Source: Terriglobia bacterium
Lineage (GTDB): Bacteria; Acidobacteriota; Terriglobia; Acidiferrales; UBA7541
DNA: 64,000 nucleotides
Direction: 5' to 3'
Assembly (NCBI GenBank): GCA_020073705.1
Contig: JAIQES010000008.1
Location: forward strand, 1-64,000
Shown: piece after piece, positions 18,166 to 27,596 of the stretch
Layout of the letters: each line of letters starts with the position of its first letter
Numbering within the stretch: the first letter of the stretch is position 1
Program-made: the position numbers and the translations under genes
The notes under the pieces: generated by a model
Told to the model about the DNA's origin: nothing
Database searches by the model: none
The model's input: only the letters and a program-made list of their open reading frames with translations

Positions 18166-19473
18166 ATGAGACCGATCGCAAATTGGAAACGCAGAATCAT
18201 ACAAAGCCAGATCGTCCGGAATACCATCTCAATGCTTGCGGGCGGAGCTGTGCGCCTCGGCTTACAGGCTGTTTACTTCGTAATTATCGCCCGTCTGCTC
18301 GGGCCAAGCCAGTATGGCGCATTCGTTGGGGCGGCTGCCCTGATTGGCGTCGTGTCGCCTTTTGCCATGCTCGGAACCGGAAATCTTATGATCCAGAGCG
18401 TGGCGCGCGATCGGACTACGTTCCGTGAATCGTGGGGAAATGCGCTTTGCATGACGGGAATCGCGAGCGGAGCATTGCTCATTCTCATTCTTTTGGGGTC
18501 GCGTCTCATTTTTGCTCGGGGTATATCTCTTTCGTTGGTTGCCCTTGTGGGTTTTTCCGACCTGTTTCTGGCGGGGATCGTGGGAGTGGCGGGCCAGGCT
18601 TTTCAGGCGTTCGAGCAGTTGCATCGGACAGCGCGACTCAATGTTACTCTGACTGGCACGCGGGCAGTGGCGGCGTTAGGCCTGGCCATATTCGTAAGGC
18701 ATCCGGATGCAGCGCTGTGGGCCAGGCTTTATCTGCTCAGCACTGGTGTTGCAGCGGTGTATGCCTTCGGGTGCGTGCAACGGTATCTTGGTTCTCCAAG
18801 TGTTGCGCTTGGCCTCTTGCGGCATCGAATGCGCGAGGGTTTCTATTTTTCGTTCAGTCTTTCTTCGGCCTCGATCTACAACAACATTGATAAACCAATG
18901 CTCGCTCGGCTCTCCACGCTGGACGCCGTCGGCATGTATGCCACAGCTTACCGTGTCGTTGATATTGCCTTTCAACCGGTCGGGGCGCTCTTGGCTTCGG
19001 CCTATGCTCGGTTCTTTCGCCACGGTGAGAATGGGCTGGCTGAAACCACAGTTTTTGCGAAACGCCTCCTCCCCTTTTCTGTCAGTTACGGAGTTTTCGC
19101 AGGCCTGGGTTTAGTTGTAGGCGCTCCCCTCCTGCCCAAGGTCGTCGGCCACAATTACGCCACCGCAGTGGAAGCATTGTGGTGGCTTTCACCGCTGGTA
19201 TTGTTGAAGTCCGTTCACTACTTTTTAGCGGATTCTCTAACCGGTGCTGGGTTCCAGGGTCATCGGACAGCGGTACAAGCGATTATCGGTTTTCAAAATG
19301 TACTGTTGAATCTATGGCTGATTCCTGCCTACGGATGGCGCGGCGCAGCCTGGTCGAGCCTTGAGTCCGACGCCATGCTAATCGTTACTCTGGCGGCCAC
19401 CATTGTCTTTCTGACCCGCAAGCAGAGGTCATCGGGAGTCACTTGCCGCATCGAACCCGAAATCGTTCCCTGA
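18166..19473 (+). CDS. Wzx-type polysaccharide flippase
   Basis: 435 residues made almost entirely of hydrophobic helices (about 12), with the MOP/PST-family N-terminus AGGAVRLGLQAVYFVIIARLLGP and the LDAVGMYATAYRV segment typical of these exporters. It would flip undecaprenyl-linked repeat units across the inner membrane. It lies between the initiating transferase and the polymerase-like gene, which is the expected order in Wzx/Wzy clusters; the next start is 7 bases beyond its stop. Confidence 0.9.
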   Translation: MRPIANWKRRIIQSQIVRNTISMLAGGAVRLGLQAVYFVIIARLLGPSQYGAFVGAAALIGVVSPFAMLGTGNLMIQSVARDRTTFRESWGNALCMTGIASGALLILILLGSRLIFARGISLSLVALVGFSDLFLAGIVGVAGQAFQAFEQLHRTARLNVTLTGTRAVAALGLAIFVRHPDAALWARLYLLSTGVAAVYAFGCVQRYLGSPSVALGLLRHRMREGFYFSFSLSSASIYNNIDKPMLARLSTLDAVGMYATAYRVVDIAFQPVGALLASAYARFFRHGENGLAETTVFAKRLLPFSVSYGVFAGLGLVVGAPLLPKVVGHNYATAVEALWWLSPLVLLKSVHYFLADSLTGAGFQGHRTAVQAIIGFQNVLLNLWLIPAYGWRGAAWSSLESDAMLIVTLAATIVFLTRKQRSSGVTCRIEPEIVP

Positions 19474-19480
19474 AATTTTT

Positions 19481-20758
19481 ATGAATTCCATTTCCAAATC
19501 CCAAACCGTCCCCGGCCCTATGGAGAGGGCGTTCGTGTTCTTTGTTCTCTTGCTGTCCACAGGCGCTTTTCAAAACCTGGCAGTCACTCCCGGTGATGTC
19601 CCAGACGCAGCATCGGGACAGGCGAACATGCAAGTATTGTGGATCCTTATTTATCTGGTTACTATTGTTCTACTGTTTCGAACATGCAAGGATGCCATCA
19701 GATACGCCGCTCGGGAGTACCTGCTCTTGGCTCTCGTGTTGCTGGCTCTGGGCTCAATGATGTGGTCCGCTGATCCTGGTGTTTCGCTTCGTCGGGGTGC
19801 GGCCTTGGTTCTTACATGCCTGTTTGGTGTTTACTTCGCCTCTCGATTCACGCTCCGGGAACAGTTGCACCTGTTGGCCGGAATCTGCGGCACCTGCGTT
19901 GTGTTCAGTCTGGTATTTGGCATTCTGGGAATTGGAACACCCGTTGTTGATGTCATCGGATCTTGGTATGGCGTATTCGTGCACAAAAACGTCCTTGGCA
20001 GGATGATGGTTTTGTGCATTTTGGTCTTTCTTACCTTGGTGCAGGCCAGATCTGAGAAGAAGTCCCTGCTTTGGATCGGGGCCGGCCTCGCCTTCGTCCT
20101 CTTGCTTCTCTCGAGATCCACGACTTCTCTTGCTGTGCTCGTAGCGATGCTGGCATTTCTTCCGTTCTGCGGCACATTGAGACGGGGCAAATCCCCTGTC
20201 GCGAGAATTGTCTTGTTCGCCGCTGCTGTCAGTACACTCGGACTGTATTGGGTCAGCAATCATCTCATGGACATTCTGCAATTCCTGGGCAAGGACGTTA
20301 CCCTCACTGGGCGCCTTCAACTTTGGATTCTGTCCGTTACCATGGCGCTACGTAGACCATGGCTCGGCTACGGTTACAACGCCTTCTGGCTGGGCCCTGG
20401 GAGCTCCTCGGCACGCCTATTGGCAGCGATCCAATGGGACGCACCACACGCACACAATGGGCTCTTAGAAATCTGGCTGGAACTGGGATTAGTGGGAGTA
20501 GGACTTTTTCTAGTAGGCTTTGGCATCTATCTAGTGCGGGCCGCCGTTTTCCTCCGTCACCAGAGGACACCGGGAGCAATCTGGCCGATGTGTTTTCTCG
20601 CATTTATGTTCTTGTCAAATCTCACAGAGAGCGATTTTCTGGCACGTAACGCAATCTTCTTTATCCTGTACGTCGCAGTGGTCATTACCGTTTCTCCCAA
20701 AGATCGCCGATACGGGCGTCTCACGGCGCTCAATGTCCCGGAGGGAGAGCTTGCCTAG
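19481..20758 (+). CDS. O-antigen ligase/Wzy-like polymerase
   Basis: 425 residues with about 10-11 transmembrane segments and the large periplasmic loop of the Wzy_C/O-antigen-ligase family (TGRLQLWILSVTMALRRPWLGYGYNAF, then HAHNGLLEIWLELG). The conserved Arg of TGR and the His of HNGLLE are family hallmarks. In this context it most likely polymerises repeat units of the exopolysaccharide in the periplasm. It starts 7 bases after the flippase and overlaps the following glycosyltransferase by about 26 bases if the upstream start of that gene is used. Confidence 0.88.
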   Translation: MNSISKSQTVPGPMERAFVFFVLLLSTGAFQNLAVTPGDVPDAASGQANMQVLWILIYLVTIVLLFRTCKDAIRYAAREYLLLALVLLALGSMMWSADPGVSLRRGAALVLTCLFGVYFASRFTLREQLHLLAGICGTCVVFSLVFGILGIGTPVVDVIGSWYGVFVHKNVLGRMMVLCILVFLTLVQARSEKKSLLWIGAGLAFVLLLLSRSTTSLAVLVAMLAFLPFCGTLRRGKSPVARIVLFAAAVSTLGLYWVSNHLMDILQFLGKDVTLTGRLQLWILSVTMALRRPWLGYGYNAFWLGPGSSSARLLAAIQWDAPHAHNGLLEIWLELGLVGVGLFLVGFGIYLVRAAVFLRHQRTPGAIWPMCFLAFMFLSNLTESDFLARNAIFFILYVAVVITVSPKDRRYGRLTALNVPEGELA

Positions 20759-21737
20759 CGGAATTCAAGAGGAACAGACGGCAGTCGAAACGACAAGGTG
20801 TGGTGTCGCCACCGTCGCCATTTGTGTGGCGACGTATCGCCGCGCCGAGGGGATCCGAAGGCTTCTGCAGGCTCTAGAAAAGCTTGAGTTCCAGGTATCG
20901 CCGATCCCTTCCGTGCGGGTCATCGTCGCGGACAATGATCCAAGCTCAGGTGTAGGCCAGCAAGTCTGCCGGAATTTCCCGAACTTCCGCTGGGACTTGA
21001 AACTCCTAGCTGAAGAACAACGGGGAATCTCCTTTGCCCGGAACACGGCCCTCCATGAGGCATTAGCTGTTGGTGCGGATGCCGTCGCATTCATAGATGA
21101 TGATGAAACTCCCGATCCGGGATGGCTGGATGTACTACTGGAGGTGCAGGCATCTTCAGGTGCCGATATTGTCTCGGGCCCCGTGCTTCCCCTATTTGAA
21201 GGCTCTGTCCCCACTTGGGTGATCAAAGGGAAATTCTTCGAGCGGCCGAGATTCCCCACAGGAACTTTAATCCGGATCGCAAGAACAGGGAATCTCCTTA
21301 TACTTACAAGAGTTTTGAAAAATCTCGATGTCCTGTTCGATGAGCGGTTTGGTTTGAGCGGAGGGGAGGATACTCTCCTAACCTCGCGACTGCAGCGAGA
21401 CGGTGCACGAATTGTCTGGGCAGATGATGCCGTAGTCCGGGAGTGGATTCCGCGGGACAGGGCCAAAGCGCGATACATACTTCGGCGCGCCTTCGCAGGT
21501 GGTAGCAACTGGGCGCGTATCGAGCACACGCTCGATCCACGCCCTTGGATGACATTCAAACGTGGCGCGACAGGCGTCGCAAGGATCGCCCAAGGCTCTC
21601 TGCCGCTCCTTCCCTCGATTTTGCTTGGACGACATGCCGTGGTCCGGAGCGCGGCGAAGGCCTGTCTTGGTATGGGGATGCTCTCTGGCCTTCTTGGATT
21701 CAGTTCCCGATCTTATGGGCCGTCACGTGCCATATAG
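20733..21737 (+). CDS. Family 2 glycosyltransferase
   Basis: 334 residues from ATG 20733; a TTG at 20751 behind GGAGGG is an alternative that shortens the overlap with the upstream gene. GT-A fold signatures are present: VAICVATYRR at the N-terminus, VRVIVADND, GISFARNTAL, and the metal-binding IDDDETPDPGW near residue 118. The C-terminal third has a hydrophobic segment that may associate with the membrane. It would add one sugar to the lipid-linked repeat unit on the cytoplasmic side; donor and acceptor are unknown. Confidence 0.9.
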   Translation: MSRRESLPSGIQEEQTAVETTRCGVATVAICVATYRRAEGIRRLLQALEKLEFQVSPIPSVRVIVADNDPSSGVGQQVCRNFPNFRWDLKLLAEEQRGISFARNTALHEALAVGADAVAFIDDDETPDPGWLDVLLEVQASSGADIVSGPVLPLFEGSVPTWVIKGKFFERPRFPTGTLIRIARTGNLLILTRVLKNLDVLFDERFGLSGGEDTLLTSRLQRDGARIVWADDAVVREWIPRDRAKARYILRRAFAGGSNWARIEHTLDPRPWMTFKRGATGVARIAQGSLPLLPSILLGRHAVVRSAAKACLGMGMLSGLLGFSSRSYGPSRAI

Positions 21738-21774
21738 CCAGTGCCTCTCGACGGCATGGAGTCGAGATACGGCG

Positions 21775-23046
21775 ATGAAAACAGCATCCACTTTGTTTGC
21801 GCGTCTTGCCCTTTGCCTCATTGCGGCCGGGGTTGCATTAGGCGTAGGAACTCCTTCTGAAGTTCGGTTGACACCGCCGTCGCAGTTGATACCTGCAGGG
21901 TTGTTCGGGATGCACATCCATCACCTAGCCACTACGACGCCCTGGCCAGTCGTTCGCTTTGCCAATTGGCGGTTATGGGACGCACACGTGAACTGGCCTG
22001 ACTTGGAGCCAGTACGGGGAAAATGGGACTTCAAAACTCTGGATCTCTACCTTGACATGGCCGGGCAACACCACGTTGACCTACTTCTTCCACTTGCCCT
22101 CTCCCCTCCGTGGGCCTCCGCTCGCCCAGACGAAAGATCCAACTATGCCCTTGGTAACGCGGCGGAGCCCAAGGATATGTCCGATTGGCGCGACTATGTT
22201 CGAACGGTCGGAACACGTTACAAGGGTCGAGTTCATGAATACGAAATCTGGAACGAACCCAACGTGAAGGGGTTTTGGTCGGGGTCAACAGAGCAGATGG
22301 TCGAATTGGTGCGGGAAGCCGCAAAGGTCTTGAAACAGGTGGACCCCAACATCAGATTGATTTCGCCATCGGCGACAGGGCCGCATGGGGTCGAGTGGTT
22401 GGATCAGTTTCTTGCCGCTGGTGGTGGCGCGTATGCGGACGTGATCGGCTACCATTTTTACGTTACACCGAACCCCCCGGAAGAGATGGTCGCGATGGTG
22501 AGCGATGTGCGCAGGGTCATGAAGAAGTATGGCGTGAACGACAAGCCCGTTTGGGACACGGAGACAGGTTGGGGGATTCAGAACCAGCTATCGAAGGTGG
22601 GACCCGGATGGTATGGAACCCCGATTAGCATCGAGGACGCCGCGGCCTATGTTGCGCGCGCATACGTTCTCCTTTGGGCCTCGGGAGTGGCGCGTTTCTA
22701 CTGGTACGCGTGGGACAACGGGAATGCGGGGCTTACGGAGCGGGACGGCAAAACCTTGAAGGCCCCAGCGCAGGCCTACGGCGAACTCGAGGACTGGCTG
22801 CTCGGGGCCGTCATGAAATCCTGTGCCTCCGACGAAACGGACACCTGGACATGCGAAATCTCGAGAGGGGACACCTATCGAGCCTGGGTCCTATGGAATC
22901 CCAACACCGTCCGCCGCTTCACTCCTCCGGCTACGTGGAAGATAGTGCAGGTGCGCGAGCTTCCCGGAGAAGTTCACAAGCTAGTTCGTGGTGAGCAAGC
23001 CGATATAGGTCCGACCCCGTCGTTATTCGAGAATCGCAGTCGCTAA
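21775..23046 (+). CDS. Secreted GH39-like glycosidase (PslG-like)
   Basis: 423 residues from ATG 21775, chosen because it gives a clean signal peptide (residues 1-23); a longer reading runs back into the glycosyltransferase gene. The fold is a GH-A (beta/alpha)8 barrel: acid/base Glu161 in EIWNEPN, nucleophile Glu263 in WDTETGWG, and a YHFY strand between them. A small beta domain follows to the C-terminus (WKIVQVRELPGEVHKL...). Glycosidases of this type inside polysaccharide clusters, such as PslG, trim or release the polymer in the periplasm. A truncated paralogue of its last ~36 residues lies at 27.3 kb. Confidence 0.85.
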   Translation: MKTASTLFARLALCLIAAGVALGVGTPSEVRLTPPSQLIPAGLFGMHIHHLATTTPWPVVRFANWRLWDAHVNWPDLEPVRGKWDFKTLDLYLDMAGQHHVDLLLPLALSPPWASARPDERSNYALGNAAEPKDMSDWRDYVRTVGTRYKGRVHEYEIWNEPNVKGFWSGSTEQMVELVREAAKVLKQVDPNIRLISPSATGPHGVEWLDQFLAAGGGAYADVIGYHFYVTPNPPEEMVAMVSDVRRVMKKYGVNDKPVWDTETGWGIQNQLSKVGPGWYGTPISIEDAAAYVARAYVLLWASGVARFYWYAWDNGNAGLTERDGKTLKAPAQAYGELEDWLLGAVMKSCASDETDTWTCEISRGDTYRAWVLWNPNTVRRFTPPATWKIVQVRELPGEVHKLVRGEQADIGPTPSLFENRSR

Positions 23047-23078
23047 GCGTTGTGCGCGTCCACTTAACCCACGTGCCA

Positions 23079-24152
23079 ATGAAACCGATTTTCGGACTGA
23101 TGTTGCCCAGATACTTTCGTTTTCGCTGGTTGTCTCTGGTCTTGTTAGGGGGGAACTTGGGCTGCGCGAATCCTCCTACGGCTTTGCTCCAGCCCCAGCC
23201 ACTCTCCAATGCAAGCGCCCCGCTCGTTACCCCCACATATGACGGCTCTGGCCAAGCGATTCATCCAGGGATAGTCTATATCCCTGCGGGTTGGCATGGG
23301 TTTAGCTACTGGATGTCTGTAACCCCTTATCCAGGTTACGACATTACCGTAGAAAACCCGTCTGTGCTCGCGTCAAACGATGGCATAGTCTGGCAGGTTC
23401 CTCCAGGCCTCACAAATCCCGTTACGAACGGAACGGGTGAACTTGCTGATCCAGACCTCTTTTACGACGCCGCCTCCGACCAACTGTGGTTGTATTACAT
23501 CCGGAAGGTATTCCCGAGCGTGTCCGTTTATCTCGTTAGGAGAGTTTCGTCGGACGGCATGAACTGGAGTAATCCTGAAAATGTGGTCAACATGCCGTAT
23601 AATGCCCTGATTTCTCCTGCTGTGGCCAAGATCGGAAATACTTACTACCTCTGGTACGTGAACGCGTCGCCTGACGGATCGTCGGCAAGCAGTTCCACCG
23701 TGGAGTATAGAACCTCGCAGGATGGCAAGAACTGGTCCGAAGCAGGCGTTTGCCAGATTAACCAGCCGGGTTACGTCATCTGGCACATAGATGTCCTTCC
23801 TGTCCATGTGAAGAAACCTGACTCCCGCGAGTTTGAAGAACGGGAGTGGATGCTCGCTGCCTCATTTCCCGTGGGTAAGTCTTCTGGTTACACAAGACTG
23901 TTCTTCGCCGACAGCGGTGATACCGTCAACTGGACAACCTATTCGCAACCGGTTCTTAGTGTCGGGGATGGCTGGGATGCGGGCCAGATTTACCGATCCA
24001 CATTGCTATACGATCCCGTAGGCGATCTAATCAGGGTTTGGTATTCGGCCAGGAGTGCGGGACCAGGCTCTCTAACCTTGTATCGGTGGTACACCGGCTA
24101 CACTCAGCAAAATTACGCTAGTCTGCATGCTTGGCTCTTGCTCTCGCACTGA
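23079..24152 (+). CDS. Lipoprotein with a beta-propeller-like glycosidase-type domain
   Basis: 357 residues from ATG 23079 (GTG 23052 is in frame but adds an atypical N-terminus). The signal peptide ends in LGGNLGC with the lipid-modified Cys at residue 29. The mature protein begins with TPTYDGSGQAIHPGIVY and contains repeated W/Y-rich blades (GIVWQVPPG, DPDLFYDAASDQLWLYYIRK, MNWSNPENV, KNWSEAG), as in five-bladed GH43/GH32/GH68-like propellers. No clear catalytic triad could be assigned. It follows the secreted glycosidase by 32 bases and probably acts on the same polymer at the cell surface. A truncated paralogue is present at 29652. Confidence 0.72.
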   Translation: MKPIFGLMLPRYFRFRWLSLVLLGGNLGCANPPTALLQPQPLSNASAPLVTPTYDGSGQAIHPGIVYIPAGWHGFSYWMSVTPYPGYDITVENPSVLASNDGIVWQVPPGLTNPVTNGTGELADPDLFYDAASDQLWLYYIRKVFPSVSVYLVRRVSSDGMNWSNPENVVNMPYNALISPAVAKIGNTYYLWYVNASPDGSSASSSTVEYRTSQDGKNWSEAGVCQINQPGYVIWHIDVLPVHVKKPDSREFEEREWMLAASFPVGKSSGYTRLFFADSGDTVNWTTYSQPVLSVGDGWDAGQIYRSTLLYDPVGDLIRVWYSARSAGPGSLTLYRWYTGYTQQNYASLHAWLLLSH

Positions 24153-24296
24153 CGTTCCAGGTCGGACTTGTTTTTCTACGTGCCACATTGAGGTGTACGG
24201 GGGCAAGTATACACGTTGCAGCGTCCGAAACTAGTACTTTGGACCTCTGAAGGCTATCTTCAGAGTGGCTCTGAACCAGACGCAGCGAATTACATA

Positions 24297-25147
24297 ATGT
24301 GTACGCGTACAGCAGCGCTCATGACTTCCCAGAATCATAAAGCCACACGTTGGCCGGGCTGGGACGCCTGTTTCTGCAAGAGCTGCCGGAGGGGACGGAA
24401 CTGGCTGTTGTTCTGCTGGACGACAACAGCAGTGATGACACTGCTGACGCCGTACGTGCGCAGTTTCCGCAAGTGCGTCTGTTGCGCGGCAATGGCGACC
24501 TTTTGTGGCGCGGAGGCATGCGTTATGCTTTCGCCGAGGTGTTGCGGGAAGACTTCGATTTCTACCTCTTGCTAAACGATGACACCCGGCTGGAACCCGA
24601 TGAGGTCACACGCCTGCTGAGCACTTATCACTCCGTCTCTACTGGCCACGGTATCATGGCAATTATTGTGGCTTCCACGTGCGATCCGCAGACCGGAATG
24701 CTTACCTACGGCGGGGTCCTTCGTAGCAGCCGCATACATCCCATTACGTATCTCCCGGTTCAGCGGGGTCAGTGCCCTTGGCCCTGTTACACTATGAACG
24801 GTAACTGCGTCCTGATCCCCCGTGCGGTAGCGGTTGTGGCAGAGAATCTGAGCGCGGAATTCCGGCCCGGCATTGTCGACTTCGATTACGGACTGCGGGC
24901 ACGCCAGCCAGCTGCACGGTGTGGGTGCCGCCAGGATTCTCCGGCTCCTGTGCACAGAATGGCAAGGCAGGCTGATTCTAGGACCTGGGCCTCCCCCATG
25001 CGTCGGCGCTGGCAGCACATGATGAGCCACAATGGTCTGCCTCCGGACGAGTACTTGGTCTACGTCCGTTGGCATGGCGGTCATTTCTAGCCTATCTGAT
25101 GGGCGATGCCATCCGTCCGGGTGGTAGTGAGCTCGTTGTTGAGATGG
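24297..25147 (+). pseudogene. Broken family 2 glycosyltransferase
   Basis: The central part (residues after 24350) reads as a GT2 enzyme: AVVLLDDNSSDDTADAV, LLLNDDTRLEPDE, NGNCVLIP and VDFDYGLRAR. The N-terminal strand (ALMTSQNHKAT) is in a different frame, with a one-base shift near 24346 before LAGLGRLFLQ. A second shift near 24905 moves the expected C-terminal segment (CTVWVPPGFSGSCAQNGKAG) into another frame, where it soon stops. The reading that survives runs to a stop at 25088 with an aberrant tail. Two or more shifts in one gene point to a pseudogene rather than a single sequencing error. Confidence 0.75.
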
Positions 25148-25165
25148 TCTTCTTTCTAAGCACAA

Positions 25166-26377
25166 ATGACTACTTGTAAACCGGTCGCGCGTCGGACACC
25201 GGGAAGCGACGGTGAGCATTCCGGGTTTGCCCGGGTGTTGATCGTCAAAAGCAACCTTGAGCCATTTCGGATTCCGTTCTATGGCGGGCTGGAGAAGCGC
25301 CTAGCGCAAGAGCGTATCGTCCTGCAGGTCGCAGTGCCGCTGAATCGTTGCGGCAGCAACTCTGAAAGCTGGTTGGTACCAGTACGGAGCGGCGACCTTC
25401 ACTTCGCCGGACGTACCCTGTCATGGCAGGGCATCAGCAAGTATGCGAGGCATGCTCGATTGGTGATCGTGCAGCAATGTGCGCGGGAACTGACCAACTA
25501 TTGGCTACTCGCGTTGCGGAAGCGGTATGGATTTCGGCTGGCCCTGTGGGGACATGGCGCGGAATTCCAGCGCAGGTTGACCACGCCGCTGACGGAATTC
25601 GTGAAACGGGAGATCTTTGCCTCGGTTGACTTCTGGTTCGCCTACACTCCCGGTGTGGCGAAAATCGTCGAGAGTACCGGTTTTCCGTCGGACCGCATTT
25701 GCACGGTGTACAACTCGACCGACACGAAAACCGAGGTTACGCTCCACCGCTCGATCACTGAAGAGGAGAATCTTGCGCTGCGGGCCTCATTGGGCATGGG
25801 GCCGGGTGCAAAGCTAGTCTGCTATTGCGGAGGGCTGTACAAGGCAAAGAGGCTTGACTTCCTCATCGATGCTTGCCGGCTAGCGCGGAACCTGGGAACT
25901 GACGTTCATCTCGCAGTTTTGGGGGACGGGCCGGAAGAGGCGCGCCTTGCGGAGATGAGCCGCGAGGCGAAATGGATCCATGTGGTCGGTCCGACCTACG
26001 GGAAGGAGAAGGCTCTCTACTTGGCTGTCTCCGAATGCATGACCATACCCGGCGTGGTCGGGCTCGCCGTCGTCGATGCCTTTGCGCATGAATGTCCGCT
26101 GGTGACCACTGCGATAGTCGGTCATGGACCGGAGATTGAATATCTCCTGGACGGAGTGAACGGCCTCAAAACGGCCGACAGCATCGACGATTACGCGCAC
26201 GGCATCATCGCCGTGCTTACTAAAAAGCAAGTTGGCGACAGGTTAAGACAGGGCTGCCGTGAGGCAGCATCGGCGATCACTATAGAGAACATGGTCGAAC
26301 ACTTTGCGGCGGGCGTGCTGCAGACCTTGGGATTGCCTGCAGACGAGCAAGCATGCACGTCGACATCTCGTGGGTGA
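25166..26377 (+). CDS. Family 4 glycosyltransferase
   Basis: 403 residues. The C-terminal GT-B half is typical of group 1 transferases: KLVCYCGGLYKAKRLDFLIDA, VHLAVLGDGPEEARL, and a variant of the nucleotide-binding E-x7-E region (ECMTIPGVVGLAVVDAFAHECPLVTT). The first Glu of this motif is replaced by surroundings unlike the canonical PSxxEG..L, so donor use may differ. The N-terminal half has AHLR-type acceptor-domain strands. It is one of at least four glycosyltransferases that build the repeat unit; the next gene follows within 10 bases. Confidence 0.87.
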   Translation: MTTCKPVARRTPGSDGEHSGFARVLIVKSNLEPFRIPFYGGLEKRLAQERIVLQVAVPLNRCGSNSESWLVPVRSGDLHFAGRTLSWQGISKYARHARLVIVQQCARELTNYWLLALRKRYGFRLALWGHGAEFQRRLTTPLTEFVKREIFASVDFWFAYTPGVAKIVESTGFPSDRICTVYNSTDTKTEVTLHRSITEEENLALRASLGMGPGAKLVCYCGGLYKAKRLDFLIDACRLARNLGTDVHLAVLGDGPEEARLAEMSREAKWIHVVGPTYGKEKALYLAVSECMTIPGVVGLAVVDAFAHECPLVTTAIVGHGPEIEYLLDGVNGLKTADSIDDYAHGIIAVLTKKQVGDRLRQGCREAASAITIENMVEHFAAGVLQTLGLPADEQACTSTSRG

Positions 26378-26387
26378 GGAAGATCAA

Positions 26388-27266
26388 ATGGCAAATGGGA
26401 ATTCCAGGCACGGAAAACAAGCGCCCCTGGTGTCGGTAGTGATGGCTGCCAAAAACGAAGAGAAATACATTGCGACGGCCATCCAGAGCATCCTCGATCA
26501 AACCTACGATCGCCTGGAACTCATCGTAGTCGACGACTACTCGACCGACGACACGCTCGAAGTCGTGCGCTCATTCCAGGATCCACGCGTCAGGCTGTAT
26601 GAGAAGAAGTCGGAACCAGCGGGGGCGGCGGCATCCCGCAACCTCGGCGTCCAGCTTGCCCAGGGAGAATTGGTCGCCTACCAGGACGCCGACGATGTCT
26701 CTCATTTGCGGCGGCTGGACCTGGAAGTTCAGGAGTTCCTGGCGGGAGAGAAACCGCGCATTGTCGGATCGTGGATCGAGGAGCGGATTGGCGACAAGAG
26801 CCAAATCATCCGTCTGCCAACGTCACATGAGGAAATCGTCGCCGGCTTCATGCGCCTGTACAACCGCGTGACGTTCGTTAGCGGAACGATGTTGTTTCCC
26901 CACAACCTCGCGCTTGCCGTCCCCGGGCGGGAGCGCTTTCGCTATTTCGAGGATTGGGACCAGTTATGCCGCCTGAATGAACTTGGGACGGTAGAGTTTC
27001 GCAATGTTCCGGAGGTGTTGTTCACTTATAACATCCGGCCCAAAGGTTCCAAAGGCCAGGTCGATTGGTTGCGCTACAACGTGTTCGAAAGAGCCTGCCG
27101 CGCACGGCGTTGCTCTGGGTTGGAGGAGTGGGACGCGGCGGAGGAGTTCGAGGCCTACCTAAGGCGATCGCCTCTCGAATTCCTGTGGTGGTACGCCCTG
27201 CGTGGCTTGCTCGATATCAAACTGCAAATGGAGCTGTTCACCCGGCGTGCAAGGCAGGGACGCTAG
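26388..27266 (+). CDS. Family 2 glycosyltransferase
   Basis: 292 residues from ATG 26388 behind GAGGAAG; reading can be extended upstream but only into the preceding gene. GT-A motifs are clear: PLVSVVMAAKNEEKYIATAIQSIL, LELIVVDDYSTDDT, AAASRNLGVQLAQGELVAYQDADD (the metal-binding DxD), and a FEDWD acceptor-site motif near residue 188. It is intact, unlike the GT2 at 24.3 kb. Directly after its stop the DNA becomes a recombination scar. Confidence 0.9.
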   Translation: MANGNSRHGKQAPLVSVVMAAKNEEKYIATAIQSILDQTYDRLELIVVDDYSTDDTLEVVRSFQDPRVRLYEKKSEPAGAAASRNLGVQLAQGELVAYQDADDVSHLRRLDLEVQEFLAGEKPRIVGSWIEERIGDKSQIIRLPTSHEEIVAGFMRLYNRVTFVSGTMLFPHNLALAVPGRERFRYFEDWDQLCRLNELGTVEFRNVPEVLFTYNIRPKGSKGQVDWLRYNVFERACRARRCSGLEEWDAAEEFEAYLRRSPLEFLWWYALRGLLDIKLQMELFTRRARQGR

Positions 27267-27273
27267 GCCCCAG

Positions 27274-27424
27274 CCGCACTTTGCCGCAAAGTTGCGCAGG
27301 CCGTTCCGGGCGACTGGCACATTCGGAACGTGCATGACCTGTTGGGCGAAACGCAGAAGCTCAACAAAAATCAAAAGATTCAGATCGGCCCGACGCCCAT
27401 CTTGCTCGAGAACATGATTCGGTG
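27274..27424 (+). pseudogene. Chimeric remnant: epimerase fragment joined to a glycosidase C-terminus
   Basis: Bases 27274-27312 repeat almost exactly 28455-28494, inside the epimerase gene (AALCRKVAHAVPGD). In the same frame the sequence then switches to WHIRNVHDLLGETQKLNKNQ and ends IGPTPILLENMIR-stop, which matches the last residues of the GH39-like protein (WKIVQVRELPGEVHKL ... IGPTPSLFENRSR-stop). So a 40-bp epimerase piece is fused to the 3' end of a second glycosidase gene. There is no start or domain, so it is a scar of deletion or recombination within the cluster. Confidence 0.8.
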
Positions 27425-27596
27425 AGAATGCTCCCTCCGCGGGAGAGTGACCGGCAAGCTGGCGGCAATGTTTCGTGCTTCGCGCCGAACTCGTGGATGA
27501 AAACCGCCTTCGAGGTGGCCTGCTGCCCCGGCGCTCGGCGGCGCGTTGCCGACGAGATTGCCGGGTTCCGGCGGCGTCAAACCACCCGGAAGAGAT

